From: Comamonadaceae bacterium UBA4962
GTDB lineage: Bacteria; Pseudomonadota; Gammaproteobacteria; Burkholderiales; Burkholderiaceae_C
Reading direction: 5' to 3'
Length of the DNA: 51,543 nucleotides
Assembly (NCBI GenBank): GCA_002397315.1
Contig: DHAE01000017.1
Span: 1 to 51,543, forward strand
The translations under genes and the position numbers were made by a program. Below, one piece after another: positions 24,740 to 33,489 of the stretch. The first letter of the stretch is position 1. Each line of letters begins with the position of its first letter. The notes under the pieces are model-generated. The model ran no database searches, was not told the DNA's origin, and saw only the letters and a program-made list of their open reading frames with translations.

Positions 24740-27031
24740 TCAACGCCCGTCCGGACGCGGGCGCGGCCCCTCCCGCCAGGCGACCAGGGCCTCGCGCTGC
24801 TCGAGCAGCCGCTGCACGCGTTCCAGCCGCGCCTGCATGCGCTGCAGCCGGGGCACGTCCATGCCTTCAGCCGCCAGGATGGCATGCGGATGGCTCGCGG
24901 TCAGCCGGCGCAGCGCGCCCGCGGCCTGGGCCACCGCAGCGTGCTCGATGATGCCCCGCGGACTGAAATCCAGCAGCTCTTCGACGCTGGCGCGCGCGGC
25001 CTCCATGGACCGGCGCAACCGGAGGTCGGGCGCTGGCGCGCGCGGGGCCCGGCCGGCTTCCAGATCGGCGGCAGCGCCCCCGCGCGGCGGCCGCACGGGG
25101 GCGGCGAAGGTGCGCAGCGAAGGACTCAGCGCCTGGTGCAGGTCGCTGTCCAGGCCGCGCATTTCGGCGCGGGCCTCGCGCCAGAGCCGCTCCTGCGTCT
25201 GGTCGCGGCGGCGGTCCAGCCGGGCGGCCAGCTCGCCGCTGATGTCGCCCATGAGCGCTTTCCAGCCGCTCCATCCGAGTTCGCTGAAAAAGCTCTGCCC
25301 GGCCTGCTGCATCACGTTGCCCAGGGAACCCGTCGCCTCGTCGCTGCCCGGCACGCCGTAGCGGCCGCGCACGATCGAGGCGACCTGCAGGCCCGCGGCG
25401 GCGGCCACGGGCCCGATCACCACATTGCCGCCAATGCTCCGCACGAAGAAATCGCGCGCGGCATGCAGCGCCCCGGAACCCGTGCGCACCGCCTCGCCCA
25501 GCAACGGCAGCGCCTCCTGCGCCACGTTCCAGGCATAGGCGGGCAGCCGCTTCGCATCGCTCCAGCGCAGCGCGGGCTGGGCGGGGTCGGGCACCGCGAG
25601 GTGGAACAGGTTCACCGGCTGCGTTCCACCGACCAGGTCGGACACGGCGACCTGCCCGGTGCGCGGCAGTGCCTTGGTGGCATCCAGCACCGCCTTGTTG
25701 ACGGCCGACGCCGTGCCCGAAGCCATGGCGCCCAGGCCCATCGCACTGCCCGGCAGGGCCAGCGTCTCGGCATCGCTCGCCCAGCGCCGCAACGCGTTGG
25801 CGGTGGCCGTCAGCACCGGTTTGAAGAGCGCCGCCTCGGCCTTGCCGTCCATGAGCTTCTGGCGCGTTTCGGCCAGCTTGCGGTCGTCGTGCGCCGCGCC
25901 GCGCAGGGCATTGCGGGTCGGCCGGTCGACGCTCTCCGTCGTCGCCCGGTGCCCCACCTCCGAATCCCGGACGGGCCGCCAGAAGCGCTTCTCGCCCTCG
26001 GCCGTCACCTCCAGTTGCACGGGCGCGGGATCGGGAACGAGCACTTTCGGATCCACGGCCCTGAAGGCCGGCATGTTCGCCAGGCGCGCGCGGCGGTCCA
26101 TGGCCGGAAGCAGGATGGATTCGGTCACGTAGTTGGCGACGCCGGCCATCAGGCCGCCCAGCGCGGCCGGCCGGATCTTCGAGGTGCGCTCGTTGTCCCG
26201 GCGGCCCTGCAGGACCGCGACCGCGCCCCCGGACGGCGTGCGGGTGGAAGAGGTGAGGAAGCCCTTGAGGCTCTCGTAGGCGATCGCCACCGAGGCCCGC
26301 GGCAGCCCGGTGGCCTCCATCGGTTCGCGGAAGCGGTAGGCGCCCGCCGCGCCGTAGGCCCGGTGCCGCTCCAGCAGGCGGTCGCCGGCCCATTCGACGT
26401 ACTCGGCCTCCATCTGCGCCTGCACGTCGGCGCGGCCGCGCACGTCGCGGGCCAGGGGCATGGCGGCCAGATGCTCCGCGACCTGCCGGCGGAAACGTTC
26501 CGCCGTCACCGCCGGAGCACCGGTGCTGCCCTGCGCGGCCGCCTCGCGGGCCACGCCGCGGGGCTCCACCGTGTCGAGGTCCGACGACAGCGAGGAGTCG
26601 CTGCGTTCCAGCAGCAGCGCAGAGCCGGCCGCTTCGACGCGCCCCGAAGGACCGGAACCGTACCCGTCGTCCGGCAGTTCCATGCGCGCCGAAAAGAAGA
26701 CCGGCTCGGCGACCGCGTCGCGCGCCGGCGCCGGGGCATCGGGCAGTGAGGCGGAGGCGGAGCGGAAGGACGCGGTGGGCGCGCGCGGCGCCCCGTCCGG
26801 CACCGCGGATGGCAGCGCCGCACGCCGCTGCGACGCGGTGCCATCTCCTCCGCCGGGGCGGGACCGCCGCCCCGATGTGGCGAGCCGTGCGAGTTCCTGC
26901 GGCGGCTCGGGCAGGTGCGACGACGCCCCGCTGGCGGCCGGGTGCGCGCGGCGCGCGGCATCCTGCGCGGCCGGGTACCGGTCCGAACGCTCGGGGCCGC
27001 GCAGCAGCGCCTGGCCGGAAGCCGGAATCAT
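24740..27031 (-). CDS. Candidate type III secretion effector, 763 residues, unknown fold
   Basis: From ATG 27031 the protein opens with about 200 hydrophilic residues rich in Ser, Ala, Pro and Arg (MIPASGQALLRGPERSDRYP), as type III secretion signals do. It then has a long domain of about residues 160-640 that contains RRDNERTSKIRP, GVANYVTESILLPAMDRRARLANMP and several Gly/Ala-rich hydrophobic stretches (GLGAMASGTASAVNKAVLDATKALP; GNVVIGPVAAAAGLQVASIV) that could contact membranes. An Arg/Glu-rich helical C-terminus follows. I recognise no enzyme motif. Its ATG overlaps the TGA of the chaperone-like gene, and that gene is preceded by a perfect PIP box. Role as an injected host-directed protein is inferred from context. 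Starts further upstream are excluded because they run through the chaperone gene. Confidence 0.75.
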   Translation of the reverse strand: MIPASGQALLRGPERSDRYPAAQDAARRAHPAASGASSHLPEPPQELARLATSGRRSRPGGGDGTASQRRAALPSAVPDGAPRAPTASFRSASASLPDAPAPARDAVAEPVFFSARMELPDDGYGSGPSGRVEAAGSALLLERSDSSLSSDLDTVEPRGVAREAAAQGSTGAPAVTAERFRRQVAEHLAAMPLARDVRGRADVQAQMEAEYVEWAGDRLLERHRAYGAAGAYRFREPMEATGLPRASVAIAYESLKGFLTSSTRTPSGGAVAVLQGRRDNERTSKIRPAALGGLMAGVANYVTESILLPAMDRRARLANMPAFRAVDPKVLVPDPAPVQLEVTAEGEKRFWRPVRDSEVGHRATTESVDRPTRNALRGAAHDDRKLAETRQKLMDGKAEAALFKPVLTATANALRRWASDAETLALPGSAMGLGAMASGTASAVNKAVLDATKALPRTGQVAVSDLVGGTQPVNLFHLAVPDPAQPALRWSDAKRLPAYAWNVAQEALPLLGEAVRTGSGALHAARDFFVRSIGGNVVIGPVAAAAGLQVASIVRGRYGVPGSDEATGSLGNVMQQAGQSFFSELGWSGWKALMGDISGELAARLDRRRDQTQERLWREARAEMRGLDSDLHQALSPSLRTFAAPVRPPRGGAAADLEAGRAPRAPAPDLRLRRSMEAARASVEELLDFSPRGIIEHAAVAQAAGALRRLTASHPHAILAAEGMDVPRLQRMQARLERVQRLLEQREALVAWREGPRPRPDGR

Positions 27032-27540
27032 GGTGCCGCCCCGGCACCCAGGTTGGCAGCGGCAGGGCCGTCCGGACCGTCCGGCACGGGCGCGGTGTCC
27101 TGCGCGGGCACCAGCACGTCCAGCGCGGCGCGCGCCAGCACGTGGCCACGGTCCAGGTCGGCCGCCACCCGCGCGGCATCGCGCTGCGCCTGCAGGGGGC
27201 GCAGCGCCAGCAGCCCGCCGCCTTCCATCAGGCCCAGGTGCCATCCCTCGCCGCCCAGCAGCTGTTCCTGCACGCCCAGCAGCCGCAGCACGTCCTGCCC
27301 GCCCAGTTCGGCCGCCGCCAGCGGCAGCAGCACCTCGGGATAGCCGAACCAGCCGCCATCGGCGACGCCCGCATGGACGCGGCACAGCAGGCCCGACGGT
27401 CCCGCGAAGGCTTCTCCCGCCTCCAGGGCCTGCAGCGCGTCCGGCGGCATTCCGAGCTGCAGGCCGATCTGCGCGAGGAACGGGCGGACGGCGCCGGGCA
27501 GGGGGGATGGGGGGGGCGCGGCGCGGGAAGGCGTGGGCAT
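27028..27540 (-). CDS. Candidate type III secretion chaperone
   Basis: The protein (170 residues) has the size and character of CesT/Tir-type secretion chaperones. It is acidic (clearly more Asp/Glu than Lys/Arg, no lysine at all) and begins its domain with FLAQIGLQLGMPPDALQALEAGE. Alternating strands follow, with GEGWHLGLMEGGGLLALRPL, and then a C-terminal helix. ATG 27540 is chosen because CCAGGAGCC precedes it and because the candidate -10 at 27597-27602 would place transcription start downstream of the earlier ATG at 27612. Its TGA overlaps the start of the effector-like gene, the classical order chaperone then substrate. Confidence 0.7.
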   Translation of the reverse strand: MPTPSRAAPPPSPLPGAVRPFLAQIGLQLGMPPDALQALEAGEAFAGPSGLLCRVHAGVADGGWFGYPEVLLPLAAAELGGQDVLRLLGVQEQLLGGEGWHLGLMEGGGLLALRPLQAQRDAARVAADLDRGHVLARAALDVLVPAQDTAPVPDGPDGPAAANLGAGAAP

Positions 27541-27596
27541 GGGAGCGGCTCCTGGAATGCGGTCATCGGCCCCGCGAATACGCGGTGCCCGGAGCC

Positions 27597-27657
27597 ACTG
27601 TCGGGAAGTCACGTAACGCTTCGATGACCGCTGCGAAGCGGCCGCAGGGCATGCGAA
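27597..27657 (-). promoter_or_regulatory. PIP box and -10 of an Hrp-regulated promoter
   Basis: On the minus strand TTCGC (27657-27653), 15 bases and TTCGC (27637-27633) form a perfect plant-inducible promoter box, the binding site of HrpX/HrpB-type activators of type III secretion genes. Thirty bases further on is GACAGT (27602-27597), one mismatch from the usual YAnnRT -10, at the spacing of 30-32 known for working PIP promoters. It is directed at the chaperone/effector-like operon, whose first codon is 57 bases further on. Confidence 0.85.
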
Positions 27658-27697
27658 GCCCTGGGGTGCGGCGCACCGCAGCCCGGCGTGCGGGCCG

Positions 27698-28681
27698 TCA
27701 GGCCAGCAGGGCCACCGCGGCCGAGAAGCTCAGGAACGCCAGCGCCGTGGACAGCAAAATGATGCGCGCGATGCGCCCCGTGTGCGCACCGAAGCGCTCC
27801 GCCAGCAGCGAGACGTTGCTCGCGGCCGGCAGCGCCGCCGCGAGCACCAGCGCGGTGTGCGCGGGCGCCGCCAGCGGCAGGCCGGCCGCGGTCGCCCCGT
27901 GGCCCGCGCCCCAGACGAGCAGCGGGTGTGCCACCAGCTTGGCGAGCGCCGCGCCCAGGCCGTCGCGCGGGAGCAGCGCCTCGTGCGGGTGCGCGGCCAT
28001 GCCGGCGCGCGCCAGCACCGCGCCGATCGCGAAGAGCGCCACGGGCGCGGCGGCGTCGGCCAGCAGGGCCACGGTGCGGTCCAGCGGCCCGGGAAGCGCG
28101 ATCTGCAGGCCCGACGCCAGCGCGCCCAGCGCGATCGACCAGGGCATCGGGTTGGAGGCCATGCCGCGCAGTGCCCGGCCGAACGCCGCCCGCGCGGCCC
28201 GCGCGCGCCCCGCGTCCGCGGTGCCGGGCGCTGCGCCGCCATCCAGCCGCGACAGACCCACGCAGACAGCGGTCGTCACCACCATGTCCAGCAGCATCGT
28301 GAGGATGACCGGTCCCGCCGCGGCCGGCCCGAGCAGCGCCACGAGCAGCGGCACCCCCATGAACCCGGTGTTGGGGAACGCCGTCGCGAGCGCACCGAAG
28401 GCCGCGTCGTTCCAGCCCAGGCGCCGGCGCGTCAGCGCGATCGACGCAGCCACCAGCGACAGCCCGCAGGCCAGGTACACGCCGGCGGCGGCCGGGTCCA
28501 GCAGTTCGGCGATGGGCGTGCGCGCGCCGAAACGGAACAGCATGCACGGCAGCGCGAAGAACAGCACGAAGGTATTGAGCCCCGGGATCGCCGCCAGCGG
28601 CAGCAGCCCGCCCCGCGTGGCGAGGTAGCCGCACAGCACCAGGGCGAAGAACGGAAAGGTGACGGCCAGGACGGAGAGCAC
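27698..28681 (-). CDS. AEC family transporter (auxin efflux carrier fold)
   Basis: The 327-residue membrane protein shows the AEC family pattern: about ten hydrophobic segments in two halves, with an N-terminal LNTFVLFFALPCMLFRFGA, a mid-protein FPNTGFMGVPLLVALLG (about residues 101-117) and a second-half LVAHPLLVWG and ALPAASNVSLLAERFG. Bacterial members export malonate, malate or related acids, but the substrate here is unknown. It starts at GTG 28681. It is separated from the PIP-box promoter by about 40 bases and reads in the same direction, so it is upstream of, and probably independent from, the effector operon. Confidence 0.88.
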   Translation of the reverse strand: MLSVLAVTFPFFALVLCGYLATRGGLLPLAAIPGLNTFVLFFALPCMLFRFGARTPIAELLDPAAAGVYLACGLSLVAASIALTRRRLGWNDAAFGALATAFPNTGFMGVPLLVALLGPAAAGPVILTMLLDMVVTTAVCVGLSRLDGGAAPGTADAGRARAARAAFGRALRGMASNPMPWSIALGALASGLQIALPGPLDRTVALLADAAAPVALFAIGAVLARAGMAAHPHEALLPRDGLGAALAKLVAHPLLVWGAGHGATAAGLPLAAPAHTALVLAAALPAASNVSLLAERFGAHTGRIARIILLSTALAFLSFSAAVALLA

Positions 28682-28906
28682 GCGGCATTCTCGCAGCCCG
28701 GGATGGCACAGCGGGGCCGCCGGGTCCGTGGCGCCACGGCGACCCGGCTGTAGGACGCCGCCGCATCGCCGGCCGGGTTTCCGGACCGCCCGTTATCATC
28801 GGCACCCGCCTTACCCTGGCCCGGGCCGCTTTTTGCCGTCCGCCGGTGGAACGCGCCCCCCTGCCCGCCCCCTTTCGCGCCTCCCTTTTTTCGCCCTGCT
28901 CGCCGC

Positions 28907-30976
28907 ATGTCCGCCGGTCTCAATCTCGCCCAGCTCCAGGCCGTCCACTACACGGAAGGGCCCTGCCTCGTGCTGGCCGGCGCCGGCTCGGGCAAGACGC
29001 GCGTGATCACGATGAAGATCGGCCGGCTGATCGAAACCGGGCTGGAGCCGCGCCGCATCGCCGCCATCACCTTCACGAACAAGGCCGCGGCGGAAATGCG
29101 CGAGCGCGCGCAGCACCTGATCGGACGCGCGGCCAAGGACGTGCTGGTCTGCACCTTCCACGCCCTGGGCGTGCGCATGGTGCGCGAAGACGGGCATGTG
29201 CTCGGCCTGAAGCCCCAGTTCAGCATCCTCGACGCCGACGACGTCACCGGCATCATCAAGGACGCGGCCGGCGGCACCACCGACATCGCCACCGCGCGCC
29301 AGTGGCAGTGGACCATCAGCGCCTGGAAGAACGCCGGCCTCGACAGCGCCCAGGCGCTTGCCCAGGCCAAGGACGACAACGAGCGCAGCATCGCCGTGAT
29401 CATGCAGCGCTACGAAGAGCGCCTGACGGCCTACCAGAGCGTGGATTTCGACGACCTGATCGGCATGCCGCTGCGCCTGCTGCGCGATTTCCCCGAGGTG
29501 CGTGCCAAGTGGCAGAAGGCACTCGGGCACGTGCTGGTCGACGAGTACCAGGACACCAACGCCACGCAGTACGAGCTGCTCAAGCTGCTGGTGGGCGAGC
29601 GCGGCCGCTTCACCGCCGTGGGCGACGACGACCAGTCCATCTACGGCTGGCGCGGCGCCACGCTGGACAACCTCAAGAAGCTGCCGGTCGACTACCCGCA
29701 GCTCAAGGTCATCAAGCTGGAGCAGAACTACCGCTCCACCAGCGCCATCCTGCGCGCGGCCAACAACGTCATCCAGCCCAACCCGAAGCTCTTCCCGAAG
29801 ACGCTGTTCTCCGAACTGGGCGAAGGCGAGCCGGTGCGCGTGGTGGACGCCGACAACGAGGAGCACGAGGCCGAGCGCGCCGTGGCCCGCATCCAGAGCC
29901 TGCGCGCCACCCTGAACCCGCAGCCCGCCTGGAAGAGCTTCGCGATCCTCTACCGCGCCAACCACCAGGCCAAGCCGTTCGAGAAGGCCCTGCGCAAGGC
30001 CAACGTGCCCTACAAGGTCTCTGGCGGCACCAGCTTCTTCGACCGCGCGGAGATCAAGGACCTGTGCGCCTGGTTCCGCCTGTGGATCAACAACGACGAC
30101 GACCCGGCCTTCCTGCGTGCCATCACCACGCCCAAGCGCGGCATCGGCCACACCACGCTGGCCAAGCTCGGCGAGTTCTCGACGCAGCACAAGGTGAGCA
30201 TGTTCGGCGCGCTCTTCAACCACATGCTCGAAGCCGTGCTGCCGCGCAAGGCGCACGAGAGCGTGATGGAGTTCGGCCGCTACATCAACTACCTGGAATA
30301 CAAGGCGCGGCACACCCATGGCGCCGAGGATGCGCGCACCTTCATGACCGACTGGCTGAAGGAGATCGGCTACGAGCAGTACCTCTACGACAGCGAGGAC
30401 AGCGAGACCGTGGCCGGCGCGCGCTGGACCAATGTGCTCGAATTCTGCGACTGGATGAGCCAGCGCGCGGGCGGGCAGATCGAGGACACCGCCGGCGCCG
30501 TGGTGGCGAAGGAAACCAAGAGCCTGCTGGAAGTGGCGCAGACCATCGCGCTGCTGTCCACCATCAGCGAGCGCGAGAAGGACGAGGACCTCGTCACGCT
30601 CTCGACCCTGCACGCCTCCAAGGGTCTGGAGTGGCCGCACGTGATGCTGGTGGGCGTGACCGAGGGCATGCTGCCCTTCAAGCTCGACGACGACGAGGGC
30701 CGCCAGCAGAAGGTGAGCGACGACACCCTGCAGCGCCTGCAGGAAGAGCGCCGCCTGATGTACGTGGGCATCACCCGCGCGCAGCGCAGCCTGGCCGTGA
30801 GCTGGACGAAGCGCCGCAAGAAGGGCCGCGAGATGGTCGCCGCGCAGCCCAGCCGCTTCATCGCCGAGATGGGCCTGGACAAGAACACCGCCCGCGAAGA
30901 CCCGCGCGAGAAGCTGCGCGCGCTGCGCGCCGAATTCGCCGCCCGCAAGGGGCAGCCTGCACCCACCCCCCCATGA
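28907..30976 (+). CDS. rep: ATP-dependent DNA helicase Rep (UvrD/Rep family)
   Basis: The 689-residue superfamily 1A helicase unwinds DNA 3' to 5' and clears proteins ahead of replication forks. Motifs in order: Walker A GAGSGKT at 25-31, AAITFTNKAAAEMRERA (Ia), CTFHALG, VDEYQDTNATQYELL (II), VGDDDQSIYGWRGA (III), LEQNYRS (IV), TLHASKGLEW (V) and RRLMYVGITRA (VI). Length and the C-terminal end agree with Rep rather than the longer UvrD. Its TGA overlaps the ATG of the next gene, which makes a housekeeping helicase translationally coupled to two envelope genes. Confidence 0.95.
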   Translation: MSAGLNLAQLQAVHYTEGPCLVLAGAGSGKTRVITMKIGRLIETGLEPRRIAAITFTNKAAAEMRERAQHLIGRAAKDVLVCTFHALGVRMVREDGHVLGLKPQFSILDADDVTGIIKDAAGGTTDIATARQWQWTISAWKNAGLDSAQALAQAKDDNERSIAVIMQRYEERLTAYQSVDFDDLIGMPLRLLRDFPEVRAKWQKALGHVLVDEYQDTNATQYELLKLLVGERGRFTAVGDDDQSIYGWRGATLDNLKKLPVDYPQLKVIKLEQNYRSTSAILRAANNVIQPNPKLFPKTLFSELGEGEPVRVVDADNEEHEAERAVARIQSLRATLNPQPAWKSFAILYRANHQAKPFEKALRKANVPYKVSGGTSFFDRAEIKDLCAWFRLWINNDDDPAFLRAITTPKRGIGHTTLAKLGEFSTQHKVSMFGALFNHMLEAVLPRKAHESVMEFGRYINYLEYKARHTHGAEDARTFMTDWLKEIGYEQYLYDSEDSETVAGARWTNVLEFCDWMSQRAGGQIEDTAGAVVAKETKSLLEVAQTIALLSTISEREKDEDLVTLSTLHASKGLEWPHVMLVGVTEGMLPFKLDDDEGRQQKVSDDTLQRLQEERRLMYVGITRAQRSLAVSWTKRRKKGREMVAAQPSRFIAEMGLDKNTAREDPREKLRALRAEFAARKGQPAPTPP

Positions 30977-31512
30977 CGCCCGAGAACGATTCCCGACGCG
31001 CCGCCCCCCTGCGCCGCGCTGCCTGCCGGGCAGCGGCCCTGGCGGCCTGCATCGCCGCCGCGGCCTGCGCGCCCGCGCAGTACCGCCCCGCAGCAGCGCC
31101 GAAGGCCGCAGATTCCACTGGCGCCGCATCGGCCGCCGCCGTGCCTCCGCGCCCCTCCACCCCCGGCTGCCCGGACGCGGAAGACACCACGCACCGCCAG
31201 TTGATCGGCACCTGGAGCGCGGAACTGGAAGGCGGCGGCACCGCGCGCGTGGCGCTGCGGCCCCACCCGGAACTCGCGCAGAGCGTGCGCGGCACGGTGG
31301 AGCGCGACGGCACGACGGCCCAGGCCGCGGGCGACGTGGACGACGGCGACCTCACGCTCGAGGAATCGCTGAACGGCAAGAACATCAGCGCCACCTGGAT
31401 CGGCCGGGTGGTGGACGGCAGTTGCGGCAAGGAGATCCGCGGAACATGGACCAACGCACAAGACAACCGACCCCTTCCGTTCGTGCTGCGCAAGCAGGCG
31501 CGCACGCCATGA
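30973..31512 (+). CDS. Small exported protein, possibly a lipoprotein, unknown
   Basis: The 179-residue product has a basic N-terminus (ENDSRRAAPLRRAACRAAAL) and a short hydrophobic segment ending in IAAAACAPA, which could serve as a lipobox with the cysteine at about residue 32, though the -3 residue is not ideal. The mature part has a low-complexity linker to about residue 60 and then a compact domain with a CPDAED start, GTWSAELEGGGTARVALRPHPE and DGSCGKEIRGTWTN, resembling beta-rich lipocalin-like or inhibitor-like small proteins. It overlaps rep by four bases (ATGA) and the next gene, pldA, in the same way. Function unknown; the pairing hints at outer-membrane work. Confidence 0.72.
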   Translation: MTPENDSRRAAPLRRAACRAAALAACIAAAACAPAQYRPAAAPKAADSTGAASAAAVPPRPSTPGCPDAEDTTHRQLIGTWSAELEGGGTARVALRPHPELAQSVRGTVERDGTTAQAAGDVDDGDLTLEESLNGKNISATWIGRVVDGSCGKEIRGTWTNAQDNRPLPFVLRKQARTP

Positions 31513-32744
31513 CGCGCCCGTCCCGCCCTGGCGGCCCGGTGCGCCTCGGCGCGCTGGCGATCGCGCTCTGCGCGCCCGCGGGCGCCGCCTTCGCCCAGCA
31601 GCCCCCGGCACCGGCCTCCGGCGCCGCGGGCGCAGCGTGGCAGCGCTGCACCGCCATGGCCAGCGGCGAGGCACGCCTGGCGTGTTTCGACCAGTGGGCG
31701 GGCCAGCAGGCCTGGCGCCAGGGGCCCGCCACGGCCGCGGCGCCCGCGCCGGCCCCGGGCAAGGCCCAGCCGGCAACGGCGACCGCGGCGGCCTCCACGC
31801 CCGCCGGCGGCAACGCGCCGCCGACGCCCGTGGACACCACGCTGCCGGCCACGCGCGTCATCGACGTGGCCCAGGTGGAAGGCTGCCGCGACGAGCAGTA
31901 CAGCACGCTCTCGCGCTTCTGGGAGCTGGAATCGGGCAGCGACTGCGGCACCTTCCGCTTCCGCGGCTACCGGCCGATCTCGATCTCGGTCGTGGCCTCC
32001 GACACGGTGAACCGCCGGCCCTCCTCGCCCGCGCTCGACCACACCGCGGCCACCGCCGTCGACTACCGCACCACCGAAACCCGCATCCAGCTCTCGGTGC
32101 GCACCAAGCTCGCGCAGGGCCTGCTCACGCAGGGCCACCCGACGCTCAAGGATTCGCTCTGGGTCGGCTACACGCAGCAGTCGTACTGGCAGCTCTTCAC
32201 CCCGGACATCTCCCGCCCGTTCCGCGCCACCGACCACGAGCCGGAGGTGATGTACGTCTACCCCACCGACGCCAAGCTGCCCTTCGGCTGGCGCTGGCGC
32301 TACAGCGGCATCGGGCTGGTGCACCAGTCCAACGGCCAGAACCTGCCGCTCTCGCGGAGCTGGAACCGCGCCTACCTCATGACCGGCATGGAACTCGACA
32401 ACCGCTGGACGGTGAATGCCCGCGTCTGGAAGCGCCTGAAGGAAAGCTCGGGCGACGACGACAATCCGGACATCGTCGAGTACATGGGCCGCGGCGAGCT
32501 GCAGGTCGGCTGGAACTACGACCGCGACAACAACCTGTCGCTCACGGCCCGCAATTCGTTCGGCTCCACCCAGCGCGGCTCCGTGCGGCTGGAGTGGATG
32601 CGCGCGGTCGGCAACGACCTGGGCGGCAGCAAGAGCAACCTGCGGTTCCACACCGCGCTCTTCAGCGGCTACGGCGACACCATCACCGACTACAACCGCA
32701 AGCGCACGGTGTTCAGCGTGGGCCTGAGCCTCGTGGATTTCTGA
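31509..32744 (+). CDS. pldA: Outer membrane phospholipase A
   Basis: The 411-residue protein is a PldA/OMPLA homologue that removes misplaced phospholipids from the outer leaflet. A signal peptide ends near GAAFAQ (about residue 30). A proline/alanine-rich linker and two N-terminal cysteine motifs (WQRCTAMAS, RLACFDQWAG) follow, absent from the E. coli protein. The barrel then begins at about residue 125. The catalytic triad is present with E. coli spacing: H272, S274 (in HQSNGQ) and N286 (in SRSWNRAY), matching H142, S144 and N156. DDDNPDIVEYMGRGEL and the C-terminal LVDF ending also fit. ATG 31509 is in ATGA overlap with the preceding gene. A strong terminator follows at 32782. Confidence 0.93.
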   Translation: MTRPSRPGGPVRLGALAIALCAPAGAAFAQQPPAPASGAAGAAWQRCTAMASGEARLACFDQWAGQQAWRQGPATAAAPAPAPGKAQPATATAAASTPAGGNAPPTPVDTTLPATRVIDVAQVEGCRDEQYSTLSRFWELESGSDCGTFRFRGYRPISISVVASDTVNRRPSSPALDHTAATAVDYRTTETRIQLSVRTKLAQGLLTQGHPTLKDSLWVGYTQQSYWQLFTPDISRPFRATDHEPEVMYVYPTDAKLPFGWRWRYSGIGLVHQSNGQNLPLSRSWNRAYLMTGMELDNRWTVNARVWKRLKESSGDDDNPDIVEYMGRGELQVGWNYDRDNNLSLTARNSFGSTQRGSVRLEWMRAVGNDLGGSKSNLRFHTALFSGYGDTITDYNRKRTVFSVGLSLVDF

Positions 32745-33077
32745 TTTCCCGCGCCGGGCCACCGGCCCGCGCAGGAAATGGGGCCGGAGCGGATGCTGCC
32801 GGCCTTTTTTTTGCGCCATCACAACCCGTTACCGTTTGCCACCGATTGCGGCTTGAAGCCCATGGGGCCCGCCGTGAGAATGGCACGCGCGGCGCAATGC
32901 CTTTTCCCCCTGCACAGTCCTGGCCTCCGGCCTGCGTTTCCGCCGCTTCCCGAGCCCCGGCAGCACCCAGGGCCTTCCAGGCCCTCGCTTGGCGCGAATA
33001 AGAGCGGTGTTTCCGGCTTTTTCCGCGCGATCGTCCCACCGGGGCCGCTCGACAATGCCCGCACGGAGGTCGTCACC
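32745..33077. other. Intergenic stretch after pldA
   Basis: This 333-base gap contains the pldA terminator (32782-32812) and otherwise about 250 bases without a convincing gene. An open frame runs through it in phase with the gene at 33078, but its composition (Pro/Arg/His-rich) and the ribosome-binding site next to 33078 argue against translation. I see no hairpin, repeat or clear promoter in the remainder. Confidence 0.6.
32782..32812 (+). terminator. Intrinsic terminator downstream of pldA
   Basis: GGCCGG and CCGGCC arms, extended inside by AGC and GCT, form a stem with a small loop and are followed at once by eight T (32805-32812). It ends the rep-unknown-pldA operon 38 bases after the pldA stop. 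Confidence 0.85.
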
Positions 33078-33476
33078 ATGGACATGCAATACCAACTCAA
33101 ATCCGGCGCGTACTACCTGTACGACATGCGCGAGGCCCCGAGCGCCGCCACGGGCGAGCGCCGCTTCAAGCTCAAGACCGACACCGTGGCGATCGCGTTC
33201 GACCAGCACACGGGCGAGGTGCACCAGCACGGCACGCCTTCGCGCATCACCTCGTGGGCCAACCACACGCGCCGGCGCCTGCGCGCCTCGGGCGCGGTGC
33301 AGGCCGCCAACGACATCGTCGTCGTCTCGGGCCCGCTGCCGGTGGACGAGCTCAACAAGTGCCTGTGGATCTCGGGCTACTGCCGCCGCATGTTCTCGCG
33401 CCTGTCGAGCCTGCCGCACGGCAAGCTGCAGCGCAGCGGCAGCGCGCAATCGGATTCGTTCAGGCGCGCCGCCTGA
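33078..33476 (+). CDS. Conserved hypothetical protein, 132 residues
   Basis: The product begins MDMQYQLKSGAYYLYDMREAP and contains ERRFKLKTDTVAIAFDQHTGEVHQHG, a basic segment TSWANHTRRRLRASG and KCLWISGYCRRMFSRLS near the end. It is soluble, without signal peptide or membrane segment, and basic in its second half, so binding of nucleic acid is conceivable but not shown. CGGAGGTCG eight bases before ATG 33078 fixes the start. I recognise no domain. The clean codon use and good ribosome-binding site make it a real gene. It converges with the uspA-like gene. Confidence 0.75.
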   Translation: MDMQYQLKSGAYYLYDMREAPSAATGERRFKLKTDTVAIAFDQHTGEVHQHGTPSRITSWANHTRRRLRASGAVQAANDIVVVSGPLPVDELNKCLWISGYCRRMFSRLSSLPHGKLQRSGSAQSDSFRRAA

Positions 33477-33489
33477 CCCCTCCCTCAGC

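Noticed and set aside
27028..27612. Longer chaperone-like protein starting at ATG 27612
   Set aside because: The added 24 residues lie upstream of the expected transcription start and lack a ribosome-binding site.
28811..31129. 772-codon minus-strand open frame opposite rep
   Set aside because: No motif; the opposite strand encodes an unmistakable Rep helicase.
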